NCBI RefSeq assembly: GCF_020921035.1
Contig: NC_063160.1
Coordinates: 17,263,095-17,327,094, forward strand
DNA: 64,000 bases
Direction of reading: 5' to 3'
Origin: Rhodamnia argentea
Taxonomy: Eukaryota; Streptophyta; Magnoliopsida; Myrtales; Myrtaceae
The translations under genes were made by a program, and so were the position numbers. Positions within the stretch are counted from its first letter, which is position 1. Each line of letters opens with the position of its first letter. Positions 12,203 through 23,100 of this stretch are shown piece by piece. The notes beneath the pieces were generated by a model. It saw only the letters and a program-made list of their open reading frames with translations. It was not told the DNA's origin and ran no database searches.

Positions 12203-13981
12203 TCATGGATTCTTTGAAGCATGACAAGACTTCCTAATTGGAACTGCAGGGTAAGAGAAAGAGCCACCGAGTATTCGGCTCGCGACCCATTTGTTGGCCG
12301 CCTCCGAGTAGTGTATGCCATCCCAACTTATGTGCTTCGATGGATCCTCACATGGATTTCCGTACACGGTTCCATTTACTATAGCTTTCTTGCCACAATC
12401 AATATGGTAGCCATAGTAACTGCCGCAGCAGAAGCTAGACGGATCAACGAAACCTGCACCACATTGCCGCAAACATCTGATTTGGATCACAAGTTGCATT
12501 TCACTGAACTAATGCCGGGACAGCCTCAAAGACCATCCGAACTTTATTCCTATTCAATAGGCAAGAGAAAAGAAGAGTGCAATTACCTTGATCCTTTGCT
12601 TCACTAATCAAAGAATATTTCGCTGAATACACATCAACGTATGTGAACACAGCCGCCGAAAGCTGTGCTCTTAGCTGTAGAATCCTGTCCTTGAGCTGCT
12701 TGTTGAAGTCTTGAGCCACCTCATTTTGAGGCCTTACACATCCATTCTGATCCAGACTAGAGTTGTCATATATGATAGAGTACGGCAAGCACCCGATGGG
12801 ACCGGTGTTATGTACCCAGAACACTCTGGCCCCTTCCTCATAGAGTTGCTGTGACATAAAGCTAAGTGTCAGAATTTTAAAAACTTCCGGTATTTATTGA
12901 GCGAGTCTGTCGCTTACACGCACTGCCTGAGAGAACTGGCTCAAAATATCAGGAATGGAGGCTATGACTTGCTCCACCGCCGAATGTTGAAAGCCGTATG
13001 CAAGATCATTCTGTCCTATGTCGAAAGTGTAAAGAGCCTTCGAGAAGTCGTGAGGCCTGGGCATTCTGTAACCGAATGCCGAGGTCTTCTCTGCTGTCCA
13101 AATTCCAATTCAGAGTCACTATTAATAATATTACAGAGCCAAACCGACATGTGGTCTCGCGTAAGCCGAACTATATGCAGAGAGGTCTACGACAGAAACT
13201 CACTGGACACATTGAGCCGATTATAAATGTCAGTGACGCGAGATTTGAACCTCATGAACTGCGATATTTGGATGCCAAGATGGAACGGACTGTAGCCACC
13301 AGGCCGAATGGATGAGCCGCCAGTCGCAAAGTTTGCACCGTGTCTAAAATTTGTTTCGATCGAGTCTAGATACGCACTCAGATATGGCAATTTAAGATCT
13401 TCAGCTGCACAAAACAGTATCACCGGACGTAGAGTTCGAATGCAGAAGGTAAGAAAGATTTTTTATAGGAGTAATTCCGAATTATCAACCACAAGCTCAG
13501 GACGTGAAATGGCGGCTTTTGATTATACACCTCTGTAGCATATTAAAGAAGTGGTAACTGAATGTAAGGCAGGGCCGATTTGGATAAAAGATCAAATGAC
13601 CGACAAGACTTCATCAATCGTTGGACTGCCAAGAGTCTGGTCTGGTAAAACTAACAGTTAAAAAAGAAAAGGACGGAAAGGATCCGGAAGGATGCACCAT
13701 AGAACTAACCGGTCTACGTTCACCATTTTTGCCGACTCACCGATGAAATCGATGATGAGGCGGCCATCGCAGAACCTCCCGGAAGGATGTCCGAAGAAGG
13801 TCTCGCCGTTGGGCGCAGCGACCTCGGAAAGCGCGGCGGATATCGCTCCGGTGTCCGAGTTCGAGTCCCCGAAGTTGAAAATCGCCGAGAACCCGCATCC
13901 CGTCGGTCCGCCGCCGCCGAGAGCACCTAGCAGCTGGATCAGCACTAAGCAGAGGAAAGGAAGTGTGACTGAAGAGTACAT
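12203..13981 (-). CDS. GDSL esterase/lipase (ENOD8-like)
   Basis: Five exons on the minus strand: 13741-13981, 13204-13404, 12918-13093, 12587-12848, 12203-12453. All junctions are GT-AG and keep frame, giving about 376 residues. The start at 13981 gives a hydrophobic signal peptide ([17 protein letters not shown]); an in-frame ATG at 14125 would precede it with an untypical Ser-rich stretch. SGNH family landmarks are present: block [12 protein letters not shown] with the nucleophilic Ser, the [12 protein letters not shown] segment, block [13 protein letters not shown], and block [14 protein letters not shown] with the catalytic Asp and His. The family consists of secreted acyl-ester hydrolases acting on lipids, cutin or acylated sugars; the substrate cannot be told from sequence. 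Arabidopsis has a GDSL gene (At3g27950, from memory) next to KLCR2, matching this position. A broken duplicate lies at 18245-19312. Confidence 0.92.
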
Positions 13982-14228
13982 ATCGGACGGCGAGTCACGA
14001 GGGAAGGAGAAGCTCGACAATGGCACTTGCTTTTGGTATACAGAGAGAGGCTGGGAGTGCAACGACGTGGAGGAAAATGAAGATGACGATAATGATGTTT
14101 GACAGTTGGACAGTCTTCCGTACATCGCCGAGCGGTGGCTGGCTCATGCAGTACTGTGCAGCCAAAACACAACAAATAAATAAATAACAAGGGATGCAAC
14201 CGAAATTGCCGTGGCATACTTTTGCACT

Positions 14229-15065
14229 AAAATATGAAAAAAAAAAAAAAAAAAAAGAGGCTTCTAGTGTCCTTATTTTTTCAAATAAAAGCCTAAAGTG
14301 AATCTTGTTTCAAATAAGGACGACTCTCGCCCTCACCCGACGCCTGCCTAGGCGAGGCCCGGCTACAATTCTTCGTGGGCGATGAAAGGGACGTTGTAGT
14401 GTGAGAGAGATAGAGAGAATCTTGACCTGTGGGGGGAAGTAGAGGGAGTGCAGTTGGGTCGAGTGCCGGTCCAATTCCAGTAAAAATTTGCGCCCAAGTT
14501 GAGGATTGAATCCGAGTGTCATTGAGCAAAGACCGTGCGGTGGTTTTGGTAGCGAGGAAAGGAAGACTAAGTTCGAAAAAACGGACCTCGAGACGGAACA
14601 TAGGTCGCCCGTCTCTAGTACGCCATTGACTCCGAACGCACCACCACTAGCCGCGGCCAAGATCGGACAAGGGTCGCCCTCGACCGAGATGGGCGGGCGA
14701 CCCTCGCCCGACACGGGCAACCACAACCGATGGACCGGATTTGGGTGGAATTCAACGGTGGCTTGATTCGCCCGATCTGGCGAGGCCTCCCCTCACCGGC
14801 GGATGCTAGACCGGCCCTCGCCTGGCCGGGCGAGGCCACCCAGCCCACGGCCGTGGGTGAGGGGAAGAAGAAAAAAAGGAGAAAGTAAAGAAAAAAGAAA
14901 AAAAGGAAATAAATTGGAAAATGTAAAAAGACCAAAAAAAATCCTAGTCGGGCCATTCTTTGAAATAAAAAGGCACTTCAGGTCTTTATTTGACACAAAG
15001 TTCATTTTAGACCTTTCTTTGAGAAAATGAGAGCATTTTAAGCCCTATTTTGGAATTTTCTCCCA
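14229..15065. mobile_element. Inverted-repeat element with GC-rich core (family D, copy 1)
   Basis: The left end (CAAATAAAAGCCTAAAGTGA, then TTTCAAATAAGGAC) is repeated in inverted, diverged form at the right end (about 14960-15060, with TTTATTTGACACAAAGTTCA). Between the ends, about 14330-14870 is GC-rich and full of GCGAGG and CCCTCGCC motifs. No transposase is encoded, so it would be non-autonomous. Exact ends and target duplication are unclear. A second copy of the family is at 25678-26270. Confidence 0.6.
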
Positions 15066-15202
15066 AAATAATTTTCTATGTTATACAGAATTCTAAAGTT
15101 GTGTTTAGTATTTTCTTTCAATCATGGTGGGAAGTGACTCGTCCGACAAAATTCAGCTTGAATGGCTTTTAAAAACGACGTCATCTTAGAAATTCAAGCT
15201 CT

Positions 15203-15398
15203 GGGAAAATTAGAAAAAAAAAATTAAATCTATCATAATTGTGTTAATTTAGTCATAAATATTTTTCAATTCTCAATCCTAAACTTTTTTCATTTGTACA
15301 AATTCAATCTTTCCGAGAGACATTGACCGACCGACTCTGACGTTGATAATTTTTAATAATATATTCATATTCCTTGAAATCATTTTATGTTTTTCTCC

Positions 15399-15430
<32 letters not shown>

Positions 15431-17127
15431 GCTTCTTCTTCTTCCTCTGGCCGGTCGCATAATCGGGGATCGCTGGATGCGAGGCCCGGCGAGGTCGAGT
15501 CTCGCCGGATCTAGGCAAGGCCAACCTCGCCGGGCACGGGCGAGGCTCGTCCTTACCGTCGCCGTCACCATGGCTAAGTTGGGCGAGCATTGTTATGCTG
15601 CTACTTCTTCTTCTTCTTCCGTTCTTCGGCCCCGTTTGTTTCACGAAAAAAAAATTTCTGGAAAACATTTTCCCCAATTTCTGGTGTTTGGGGGGCGGAA
15701 AATGAGCGGTCAATGAAAAATATTTTCCGATCAACAAAAAAAATTATAAAATTAAGGAAAATGATTTCTTCATTTTGAGAAGAGGAAAACATTTTCCACA
15801 CTTTTCATTCCTCCTCTCTTTCAACTATTTTTTTTCTTTTTAATTATTTTTTTGCTTTCTTTATTTATTTATTTTTTTCAAAATTCGAAATTTATATTTT
15901 TTATTTTTCAGATGAAATTTATTTTTTAATTACTTTGTTTATTTTTTCCCTTTTTCCATCTTTTTTCTTTATTTTTTTTTAATATTCCTTCTTCGCCGGT
16001 CGCCAAGCACGGCCGCAGCCGGTGGCCGGCCAGGTGAGGCCTCGCATCGCCGGCCTCAAGCAAGGCCGGGCGAGCCGTCGCAAGCCTCGATCGAAGCCAA
16101 GACAGCCGCCACCGTCCCCAATAAAGGCCGGGCCTCGCTAGATCCGGTGAGGCCGGACGAATCATCACCGGCCTCGCGTGAGCCCGGGCCAGCTGTCGTC
16201 GGCCTTTGCGCGAGGCTAGGCGTTGTCTGCGGCCGGTCGACAGCAACCAACAAAAAAATGTAATTGAAAAAAGAGAAAAACATTAAAAAGAAAAGAGGAA
16301 GGAGAAAAAAGGGAAAAAAGATAAATAATTAAAAATATTAAATTTTGATTTTTTTAAAAAAATTGAAAAGTAATAAATTATTAAATGAAGTGCATGGAGG
16401 AAAATTAAATCCAATTTCCCATCCCAAACAACAGAAAATATTTTCTTGATCTTTTTTCATATTTCGAACAAACACCAAAAAATATAGTCATTTTCTTGGA
16501 AATTGACTTTCTGGAAATATTTTCCAGAAATAACTCATTTTTCGCGAAATAAACGGAGCCTTCGTCTATCATCACCATCTTTGTCCAGTGTAGAGTCAGA
16601 CACTCCCACCATCCCTCGCTGGCGAACAATTGGACTTGAAAAAGCTCCATCTGATCCTCGCTTTTTCTTCGATTCAAATCCAACCTCTCTCACAAAAATC
16701 CTATTCGCAGATGTCGCCTTTTTCGATCAAACCGTCATCCCTCACAACGAAGAGAGCCTGGAAGATCTCTATCTCGGGCCATATCGAGCTGTTATGCCCC
16801 TAGCGATCCCCATGCAACCCCCACAACCCTCAGGCCTCACCTCTTCACCCACACAAGGCCGAGCCTCGCCAATGACAGGCGAGGTGGGCCTTGCCCAACA
16901 ATGGCGAGGTTGACCTAGCAGGCCCTCGTGCCAACGTTCGGCTAGAGAAAGAGGAAGAAAAAAATAAATAAGAAATTAAAAATATTAAAATATTATTGAA
17001 AATTGTTCACATCAGCGCCAGCTAGTTAAAGTTGGTCGAAAGAACTAACTTGACATAAACGCAAAGGATTTAGGATGGAATCGGCATAGTTGTAATAGAT
17101 TTAGGACTCTTTTTCTGACTTACTTCC
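15203..17127. mobile_element. Long-TIR element (family C, copy 1), interrupted by a nested element
   Basis: The left part (GGGAAAATTAG, then AATCTATCATAATTGTGTTA, then GACCGACCGACTCTGACGTT) reappears in inverted, diverged form at the right (about 16980-17127: CAGCGCCAGCTAGTTAAAGT, then TTGTAATAGATTTAGGACTC). The GC-rich core (15450-15570 and 16790-16930) carries repeated GCGAGG motifs. A different element at 15628-16560 is inserted in the middle. The same family is found at 52297-53248, where the target duplication is clearer, and an eroded relative lies at about 61825-62100. No coding capacity was seen. Confidence 0.6.
15628..16560. mobile_element. TIR element nested in family C (PIF/Harbinger-like ends)
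   Basis: The left end GGCCCCGTTTGTTTCACGAA and the right end (as minus-strand GGCTCCGTTTATTTCGCGAA) form an inverted repeat that continues with mismatches for about 75 bp, including the shared phrase TTTCTGGAAAA and a TGGTGTTTG motif. Flanks share only TTC on both sides, compatible with a 3-bp target duplication. GGCC..GTTTG ends are typical of PIF/Harbinger or Tourist-type MITEs. A GC-rich core lies at about 15990-16230. A related right end (CATGAAATAAACGGATCC) occurs near 26535-26552. Confidence 0.6.
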
Positions 17128-17734
17128 ACGGTGAGCATTATTGATGGCAACATATCTTTTGGCAAGCTCTATTATGAAATATGCCAAGTTCCACAGGATG
17201 CTCGTTTCTGATTGAAGAATCTATGAAGCCTCTCAGATTCTACCGCACCTTATCTCCAACCATTGAGCACCTTCTTGATGGCCGCCATAGCAACTCCTCT
17301 CAATTCTTGTCTTTTCCGACATCATATTCAAATTTTCCCTAATCGACAGTCTGGCTTCGTTATTTTCATGTCTGCCCTTCGCCGCATCGACCTCTTTTGA
17401 AAAGCCATTTATGCCGAGTTTCCACGGATTCACGTCAGATGAGTAGCTTATCACATGAGTTTCCGAGTCAGCAATTTGACGGAACAGCAAATTGGAAGCT
17501 ATCCACGATGTACCAGTTTGAAATTTTTTGTGATTGGAAAATTCATGCGGAGTAAATATATCACGGAGTACAACATACCAGCGATGAGTAAAGCTGAATA
17601 AATCATCAAAATGCAATCCCATGTCAATTAATAGAAGGTAAGGAATGAATCGAGCTTACCTATTTTTCAGGCCGAGAGACTGGAGCTCAGGTTTTTATAT
17701 TGATGAGATGTAGCATTACAAGTCCTTTTTCAGA

Positions 17735-18026
17735 TTAAAGTTGTTCATTTTCTGATGCATCAGCTGCGCACATCGCATGGCCACCCATAGGATGATCCAT
17801 TCCAATCTCCTCTTCGGCCTGACAAAGCAAGCCTTGGAATGGAGGAGTGATTCAGATAAGCAAGTCGGCGCCACAAATCTCTTCTGTTTTTTCTCCCAAC
17901 ATAAAGAGACAAGTTGCCTCTAGGAGTATCTGCATCTTCTGTTGATAAAAAGAATTCTGGAAAGCAAATGTTAGAACGAACCATTTGGGGAAGCGGATGG
18001 CGATGAGTCTTGAGAAATATATCCAA
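17735..18026 (-). pseudogene. SAUR auxin-responsive protein pseudogene
   Basis: On the minus strand the frame from 18026 reads a SAUR N-terminus, with the core landmarks RGNLSLYVG and LAYLNHSS. About 20 codons later the family sequence continues in another frame (LLCQAEEEIGMDHPMGGHAM) up to a TAA at 17735-17737. A second, compensating shift seems to lie around the RFV segment, where the visible frame reads RDLWRR. SAURs are small intronless proteins that inhibit PP2C.D phosphatases and promote acid growth. At least one frameshift breaks this copy, so it should not make a normal SAUR unless the shifts are sequencing errors. A good TATA box is still present upstream. Confidence 0.8.
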
Positions 18027-18115
18027 AAAGGTTCAAGGAATGGGACTGAGAGAGTGTAGAAAAGGAAGCTTGGATAGCAAGGTGTGAAATTCCGAATCGG
18101 CGGTACACCAGGCGG

Positions 18116-18123
18116 TTTATATA
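18116..18123 (-). promoter_or_regulatory. TATA box of the SAUR pseudogene
   Basis: TATATAAA on the minus strand lies about 90 bp upstream of the former start codon at 18026, a normal spacing for SAUR genes. It suggests that the promoter outlasted the coding frame. Confidence 0.55.
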
Positions 18124-18244
18124 GACTTATCTGCCGACTGAAATGAATGATGAGGAGGTACCAGCATCCAGGGCCGAGCTAGAGAGACAAGGACTCGAGA
18201 GAGATCACATGGTAGTGTCTATATGCCAAACAATGACCGAGACA

Positions 18245-19312
18245 AACCTGAAAAAACATATTGCCTGCCTCTGCCGAGGGAGGTTTCCAAAGAGGTCCTA
18301 GTAGAATAGAATGTTGAAGACATCAGGTAATGTGAAAGCCTCGGTCGGGTTCAGAAACTCTCAGAAAGAAGTGTTTGTATTCAGTGACAAGCTGGAGACC
18401 GCAACCTATCTATCCACACGTCGCGGGGTAGCATCAAGAATTAAGATGACATTACTCAATGTTCAAGTTCTTTTTCCCATATAAGTACTAATGGGGATAG
18501 TAGGTCTTAGCACATTCAATCCCTAACAGAGTGCTTTTGAATTTGACAGGAAATGTAGGAAAAAGGAGAACCGACGGCACAGGCCACCGGCTATACACAG
18601 AACCTGTCAAAAAGATGTAGGAATTGGTCACTCAGACTCCATATGCCTACCACTCAATGCCCTGCTACAGAAATTATGACAGTGATAACTGAGGATTCGG
18701 CTCGCAACCCGTTTGATGGCCGCCTCTGAGTAGTCTATTCCATCCTAACTTATGTGCTTCGATGGATCCTCACATGGTAGCCCATATAGGGTTCCATTTA
18801 TATAGCTTGCTTGCCCACAATCAATATGGTAGCCATAGTAACTGCCACAGCAGAAGCTAAATGGATCGAGAGAAAAGAAAAGTGCAATTACCTTGACCCT
18901 TTGCTTCACTGATCAAAGAATATTTCGCTGAATACACATCAACATATGTGAACACATCCGCCGAAAGCTGCGATCTTAGCTGTAGAATCCTGTCCTAGAG
19001 CAGCTTGTTGAAGTCTTGAGCCATCTCATTTTTTAGGCCTTGCACCTCCATTCTGATCCAGACTACCCGGTCTAGAGACTGGTCATATATGATGGTGTCT
19101 GGCACATACCCCCTCTGGCCCCTTCCTCGTACAGTTGCTGAGACATGAAGCTGAGTGAGTATTTTGAAAACTTGCAGTAATTTTTTAGGCAAGTCTCTTG
19201 CTTACATGCGCTCACTGAGAAAACTGGCTCAAGATATCCGGAATGGAGGCTGCAACCTGCTCCATCGTTTTATTTTGAAAAACATACGCAAGATCATTCT
19301 GTCCTATGTCAA
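18245..19312 (-). pseudogene. Decayed partial duplicate of the GDSL gene
   Basis: This block is a diverged copy of about 11418-13022. It holds downstream flank (18262-18660 matching 11434-11860), part of exon 5 (about 18685-18865, with CCG and tyrosine-rich landmarks on the minus strand), most of exon 4 (about 18890-19150) and the start of exon 3 (19200-19312, matching the GQNDL region). Compared with the source it lacks about 400 bp around the stop codon and about 115 bp across the intron 4/exon 5 boundary, and it carries frameshifts. Only short fragments such as NEMAQDFNK survive. Homology ends abruptly at CTATGTC inside exon 3. There is no signal peptide or block I, so it is non-functional. 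Confidence 0.85.
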
Positions 19313-20188
19313 TTAATAAGTAACAAACACAAAAACAACAGAGGAAAACAGGAAACTTTCGAATTCAAAATCGTGAAGAGGTCATCGACCGCAACGAGTT
19401 AAAGTTGGCGAGGATCGTCGTGAATCACACCAAAGTGTCAGATTCAGAATCCGTTTGCCAGAAAGAGTAGGCAACGGTGCTATGGAGCTTCTCTGTCTAA
19501 TGCATCACATCGAACACAAAAATTCATTACAATGCAATGACAAGTCAACTAATATCTAAATTTGACTCTTGAATTTACCTATTTTTCATGTCAATATAAT
19601 TTCAATCCTTCTCATGAACTAAACAAGTTTCGAGTTTCAGTGAACTAGCCCACCCTCACACTTGATTTAGCTGATTCAAGAGTCAAATTTAGATATTTAC
19701 AGTTTGATCTGCGCCTTCGCGCAAAATCCCTCAGCCCTGAACTAGGGCTCAAGTAGTCACGACCTGAAATAGCGACACTGACATGAATGGTTTGAAGCAT
19801 GTAAAGGAAGAGTGCACAACATCAATTGCATTAAGACAAGAAGCACATATGGAAAATTAACAGTTCAAAGAAAGAAAAACAGGTACTCAAAAGCTTTCAG
19901 GAAAGCGCACACACACATCTTCATGTATGTAGAACAGAGCATGGTTCATCATGAAACTTTTCCTTGAGGACAATCTAATACTCTATTTTCAGTTGCAGTC
20001 AAATCAACAGTTTTGACAGTGAAAAAACAACCAGACAATGACCTTGCTGTGATTCATTTCTTCTATGAGACCTTTAAATACAAATTCTAGCTTGAATAAA
20101 TGGCAGCCCCTAACCAGTGATTCTAGGGACTAAAAGTGCCACGCAACAAAAAGAATAGCATCAAATAAAATTAAATCTGCACCAGTTA
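19313..20188. repeat. Intergenic with a perfect 23-bp inverted repeat
   Basis: No gene is seen. Positions 19552-19574 and 19674-19696 are exact reverse complements of each other (ATATCTAAATTTGACTCTTG plus AAT on the left), separated by 99 bp, so the segment can fold back; it may be a small foldback element. The part near 20000-20188 probably holds the 3' UTR of the aspartate oxidase gene. Confidence 0.7.
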
Positions 20189-23100
20189 TTAAACCGGCTG
20201 CTTGTGCAGTTGCCGTGAACTCCACGTAGTACTGACAGTCGAACACGGGAGAATAATTGTCGGGAGCCTCATACTTTCCTCCACATGAGGGAAATCGATT
20301 GTGTAATGTAGGCCACGACTCTCATGCCTGGCCAGGGCGCTGCTCACCACCAGCTTCGCGCAACAAAAGAGATTCCTCATTTCACAGGCCTCAAGCGCAA
20401 CCATAGTTGGTTCCCATCCTTGCTGAAACAAGAACTTCTCCCATTGAGTCTCCAACTCATGGATCTTTTTCTCTGCGCTCTCTAATCTCCTGGTGGACCT
20501 AACGATTCCTACATACTCCCACATGATAGATTGCAGGTCCTTCCTCATTTGCTCTGTAACGTTCAAAATGTCATCCATGGCGCTGCTAGGGAGGGAAGAG
20601 GGCATGACAGGCCGTGCCCACCGGCTTGATGGGCCGACGTAAAAGCCGGACTGACTCATGTGATCTATTGAGGGCTGCACAGCTCTTCGAGCAAACACCA
20701 GTGCCTCAAGCAAAGAATTGCTTGCCAGTCTGTTTGCTCCATGCAGTCCAGTGCAAGCAACCTCACCGGCCACATAAAGGCCACTCACATTGGTCTCCCC
20801 TTGGAGTCCAGCACGGACCCCGCCACACATGTAGTGAGCAGCGGGAACTACGGGGATTGGCTGGCTGGTTATGTCTAGACCGTACTTGAGGCACTCGGCG
20901 GCTATGTTGGGAAAATGTGCTAGAATTTGCTCTTTGGGTTTGTGACTTATGTTGAGAAGCACGTACTTCTCGTTCCATTTTTTAAGCTGATCATCGATAC
21001 TTCTCGCAACCACATCCCTTGGGGCAAGCTCTTCTCTCTCATCATATAAAGGCATGAACCTTTCCTTGGCCAGATTGTAAAGGATTCCACCATCGCCTCT
21101 GACAGCTTCGGTGACGAGAAAAGCATTTTCCCGGCTCTTCTCTGGTTTAATGGGCAACCCTTCGTCTGCTAAAGCAGTAGGATGGAACTGCACAAACCTG
21201 TAAAAATACATAAATGCTGCCATAAGCACAATTTCAGCATTGGATCAAAAGCCAAATGGAAGCCAACCTATAAAAGCGAGAATAAAAGGCTTTGCATCAA
21301 AAGCCAATGGAAGCCAACCTATAAAAACTAGAATAAGAGGCTTTTATCTTGTGCTCGTGGTTCTTGAGTTTAAGTATATATGAAAATGTCAAAATCACAG
21401 TCGAAAGTGCATAGTGCATAAGAAACAAATTTGTGGCTGTACTTTCCCGACATTAAGAACGCCCCATACAAAATTCATAATTTACAAAGTCAGAGCCACC
21501 AAATACTATACAGACAGTAGCAAATCACAACTGAAGTCAAAAAGCCCAATGCCCCCAGCATTTTTCTATCAGAATCCGAGCAAGATACACTTTTGATTCC
21601 AATATATGTTCTAGGAATTAAACTGTTGGTAAGCAATGTATGAGGATTTTGGCTCTCGATCTTCAATCATGTGGAAATTGTTACGTTTGAGATCAGTAGG
21701 ATATTCATAAAAATCCACAGCTGAAACACAAATGACAAGACACACTTAGGTTCTTCATATATATATATATATACTCACTCCATATTAGATATCACAGCCT
21801 CGGCCCGATGAGCCATGGCTATCCCATCTCCAGTAGCCACCTGTAAAATAAAGATAAAAATTAACTTACTTCTCGCTCATCTCAAATCTAAGTATAAAAG
21901 GTAGTATTGTATTCAGTTGATACATAATTCCTTTCTCCAGAAATTCAAGTATGAGCTACCAACTGTGCTTGCGATGACATCTAAAAGAGAGAAAGCATAC
22001 TCATAGTACTGTGGGTGAATTTACTACAACTGAAATGATAGGGCATCTAAGCAAATCAATCAAACTGGGGAAGAGGTGAAGAATCCTATTTCTACTGCTC
22101 TTCAACTACCAAGAAACAGAAAAATTCATGTAGCTATGTTTTACAAAGCAACGTTTTCCCACACAATCTCCACATATGCTATCAGGAGACTTTCAAGCAG
22201 AACAAAGCTTAGAAGCAGATTAGTGCACACTTTTAGTGTGCTCCCACACTTGCATTCGCAACCCTTACATTCTAGCTTGACAAGCTATATAGCCAGGATG
22301 CAAGAAAATCTAGATTCCCGAATAATAGTCAAAAAGGCTTATTGGATACATCTTCATGAGTCAACTTGAGATACATCTGCAATAAGTAGCATCTCAGACC
22401 ACCAAAACCCAAGTTCAATTTTTTTTATTTTTTTTTTAATTCCGCGTCCACTTTTTAGAATTTGATGTAGGCATGATAGCTGGCACCAAATCCACATCTT
22501 GCTGAGATCAAGAACACTTAAAAGAGAGAGAGAAGAGGCACAACAATAGCTTGGCAGAAAACATATACCGGAGGATTTGTAGTTGTTGGATATATATGTC
22601 CAGCCCCACCTGATGCAAGCAAAGTCACCTTCGAAATGAACCGCACTACCTGAAAGATTTGAAAAGGAATTCTTCAAGTTATAATGTTAAACCTTCCAGT
22701 GATTCTGCACGGATAGTGACAATTCACTTCATCACAACCTCCAGACTTTCAGTGTTTAAAGTGTCGACGCCATGACAAACTGTCTCAGAACCACCCTGCA
22801 ATGGCAGAACTTTTACGCATTAGTGGTGGCATGCATTAGGGTACTACTCCAAAGTCCCTCCTGGTATGAGCATTTAATGCCTGCCCCTGTTTCCGTAAAT
22901 CAGTAACTCAAAGTGAAAGGATGTGCCAAAAAGCACAATCATATGGTCAAAGACAGAAACAATCCACGAAAAGGAAAAGGGTGAAGCAAACCTGAGAGGT
23001 GAGTAAATCTATCGCAAAATGATGTTGAAACATAGAAATGTTGGGATCATTTACAACCGCTTCAAGCAAAGCCCGCTCAATCTCTCTCCCAGTCATATCA

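Noticed and set aside
13982-14125. In-frame upstream ATG of the GDSL gene at 14125
   Set aside because: Would put 48 Ser-rich residues before a clear signal peptide; the ATG at 13981 fits a secreted SGNH hydrolase.
17233-17622. 129-residue minus-strand frame starting MGLHFDDLF
   Set aside because: I could not match it to any family and saw no splice or promoter context; it lies between transposon and pseudogene debris. Kept only as an unsupported ORF.
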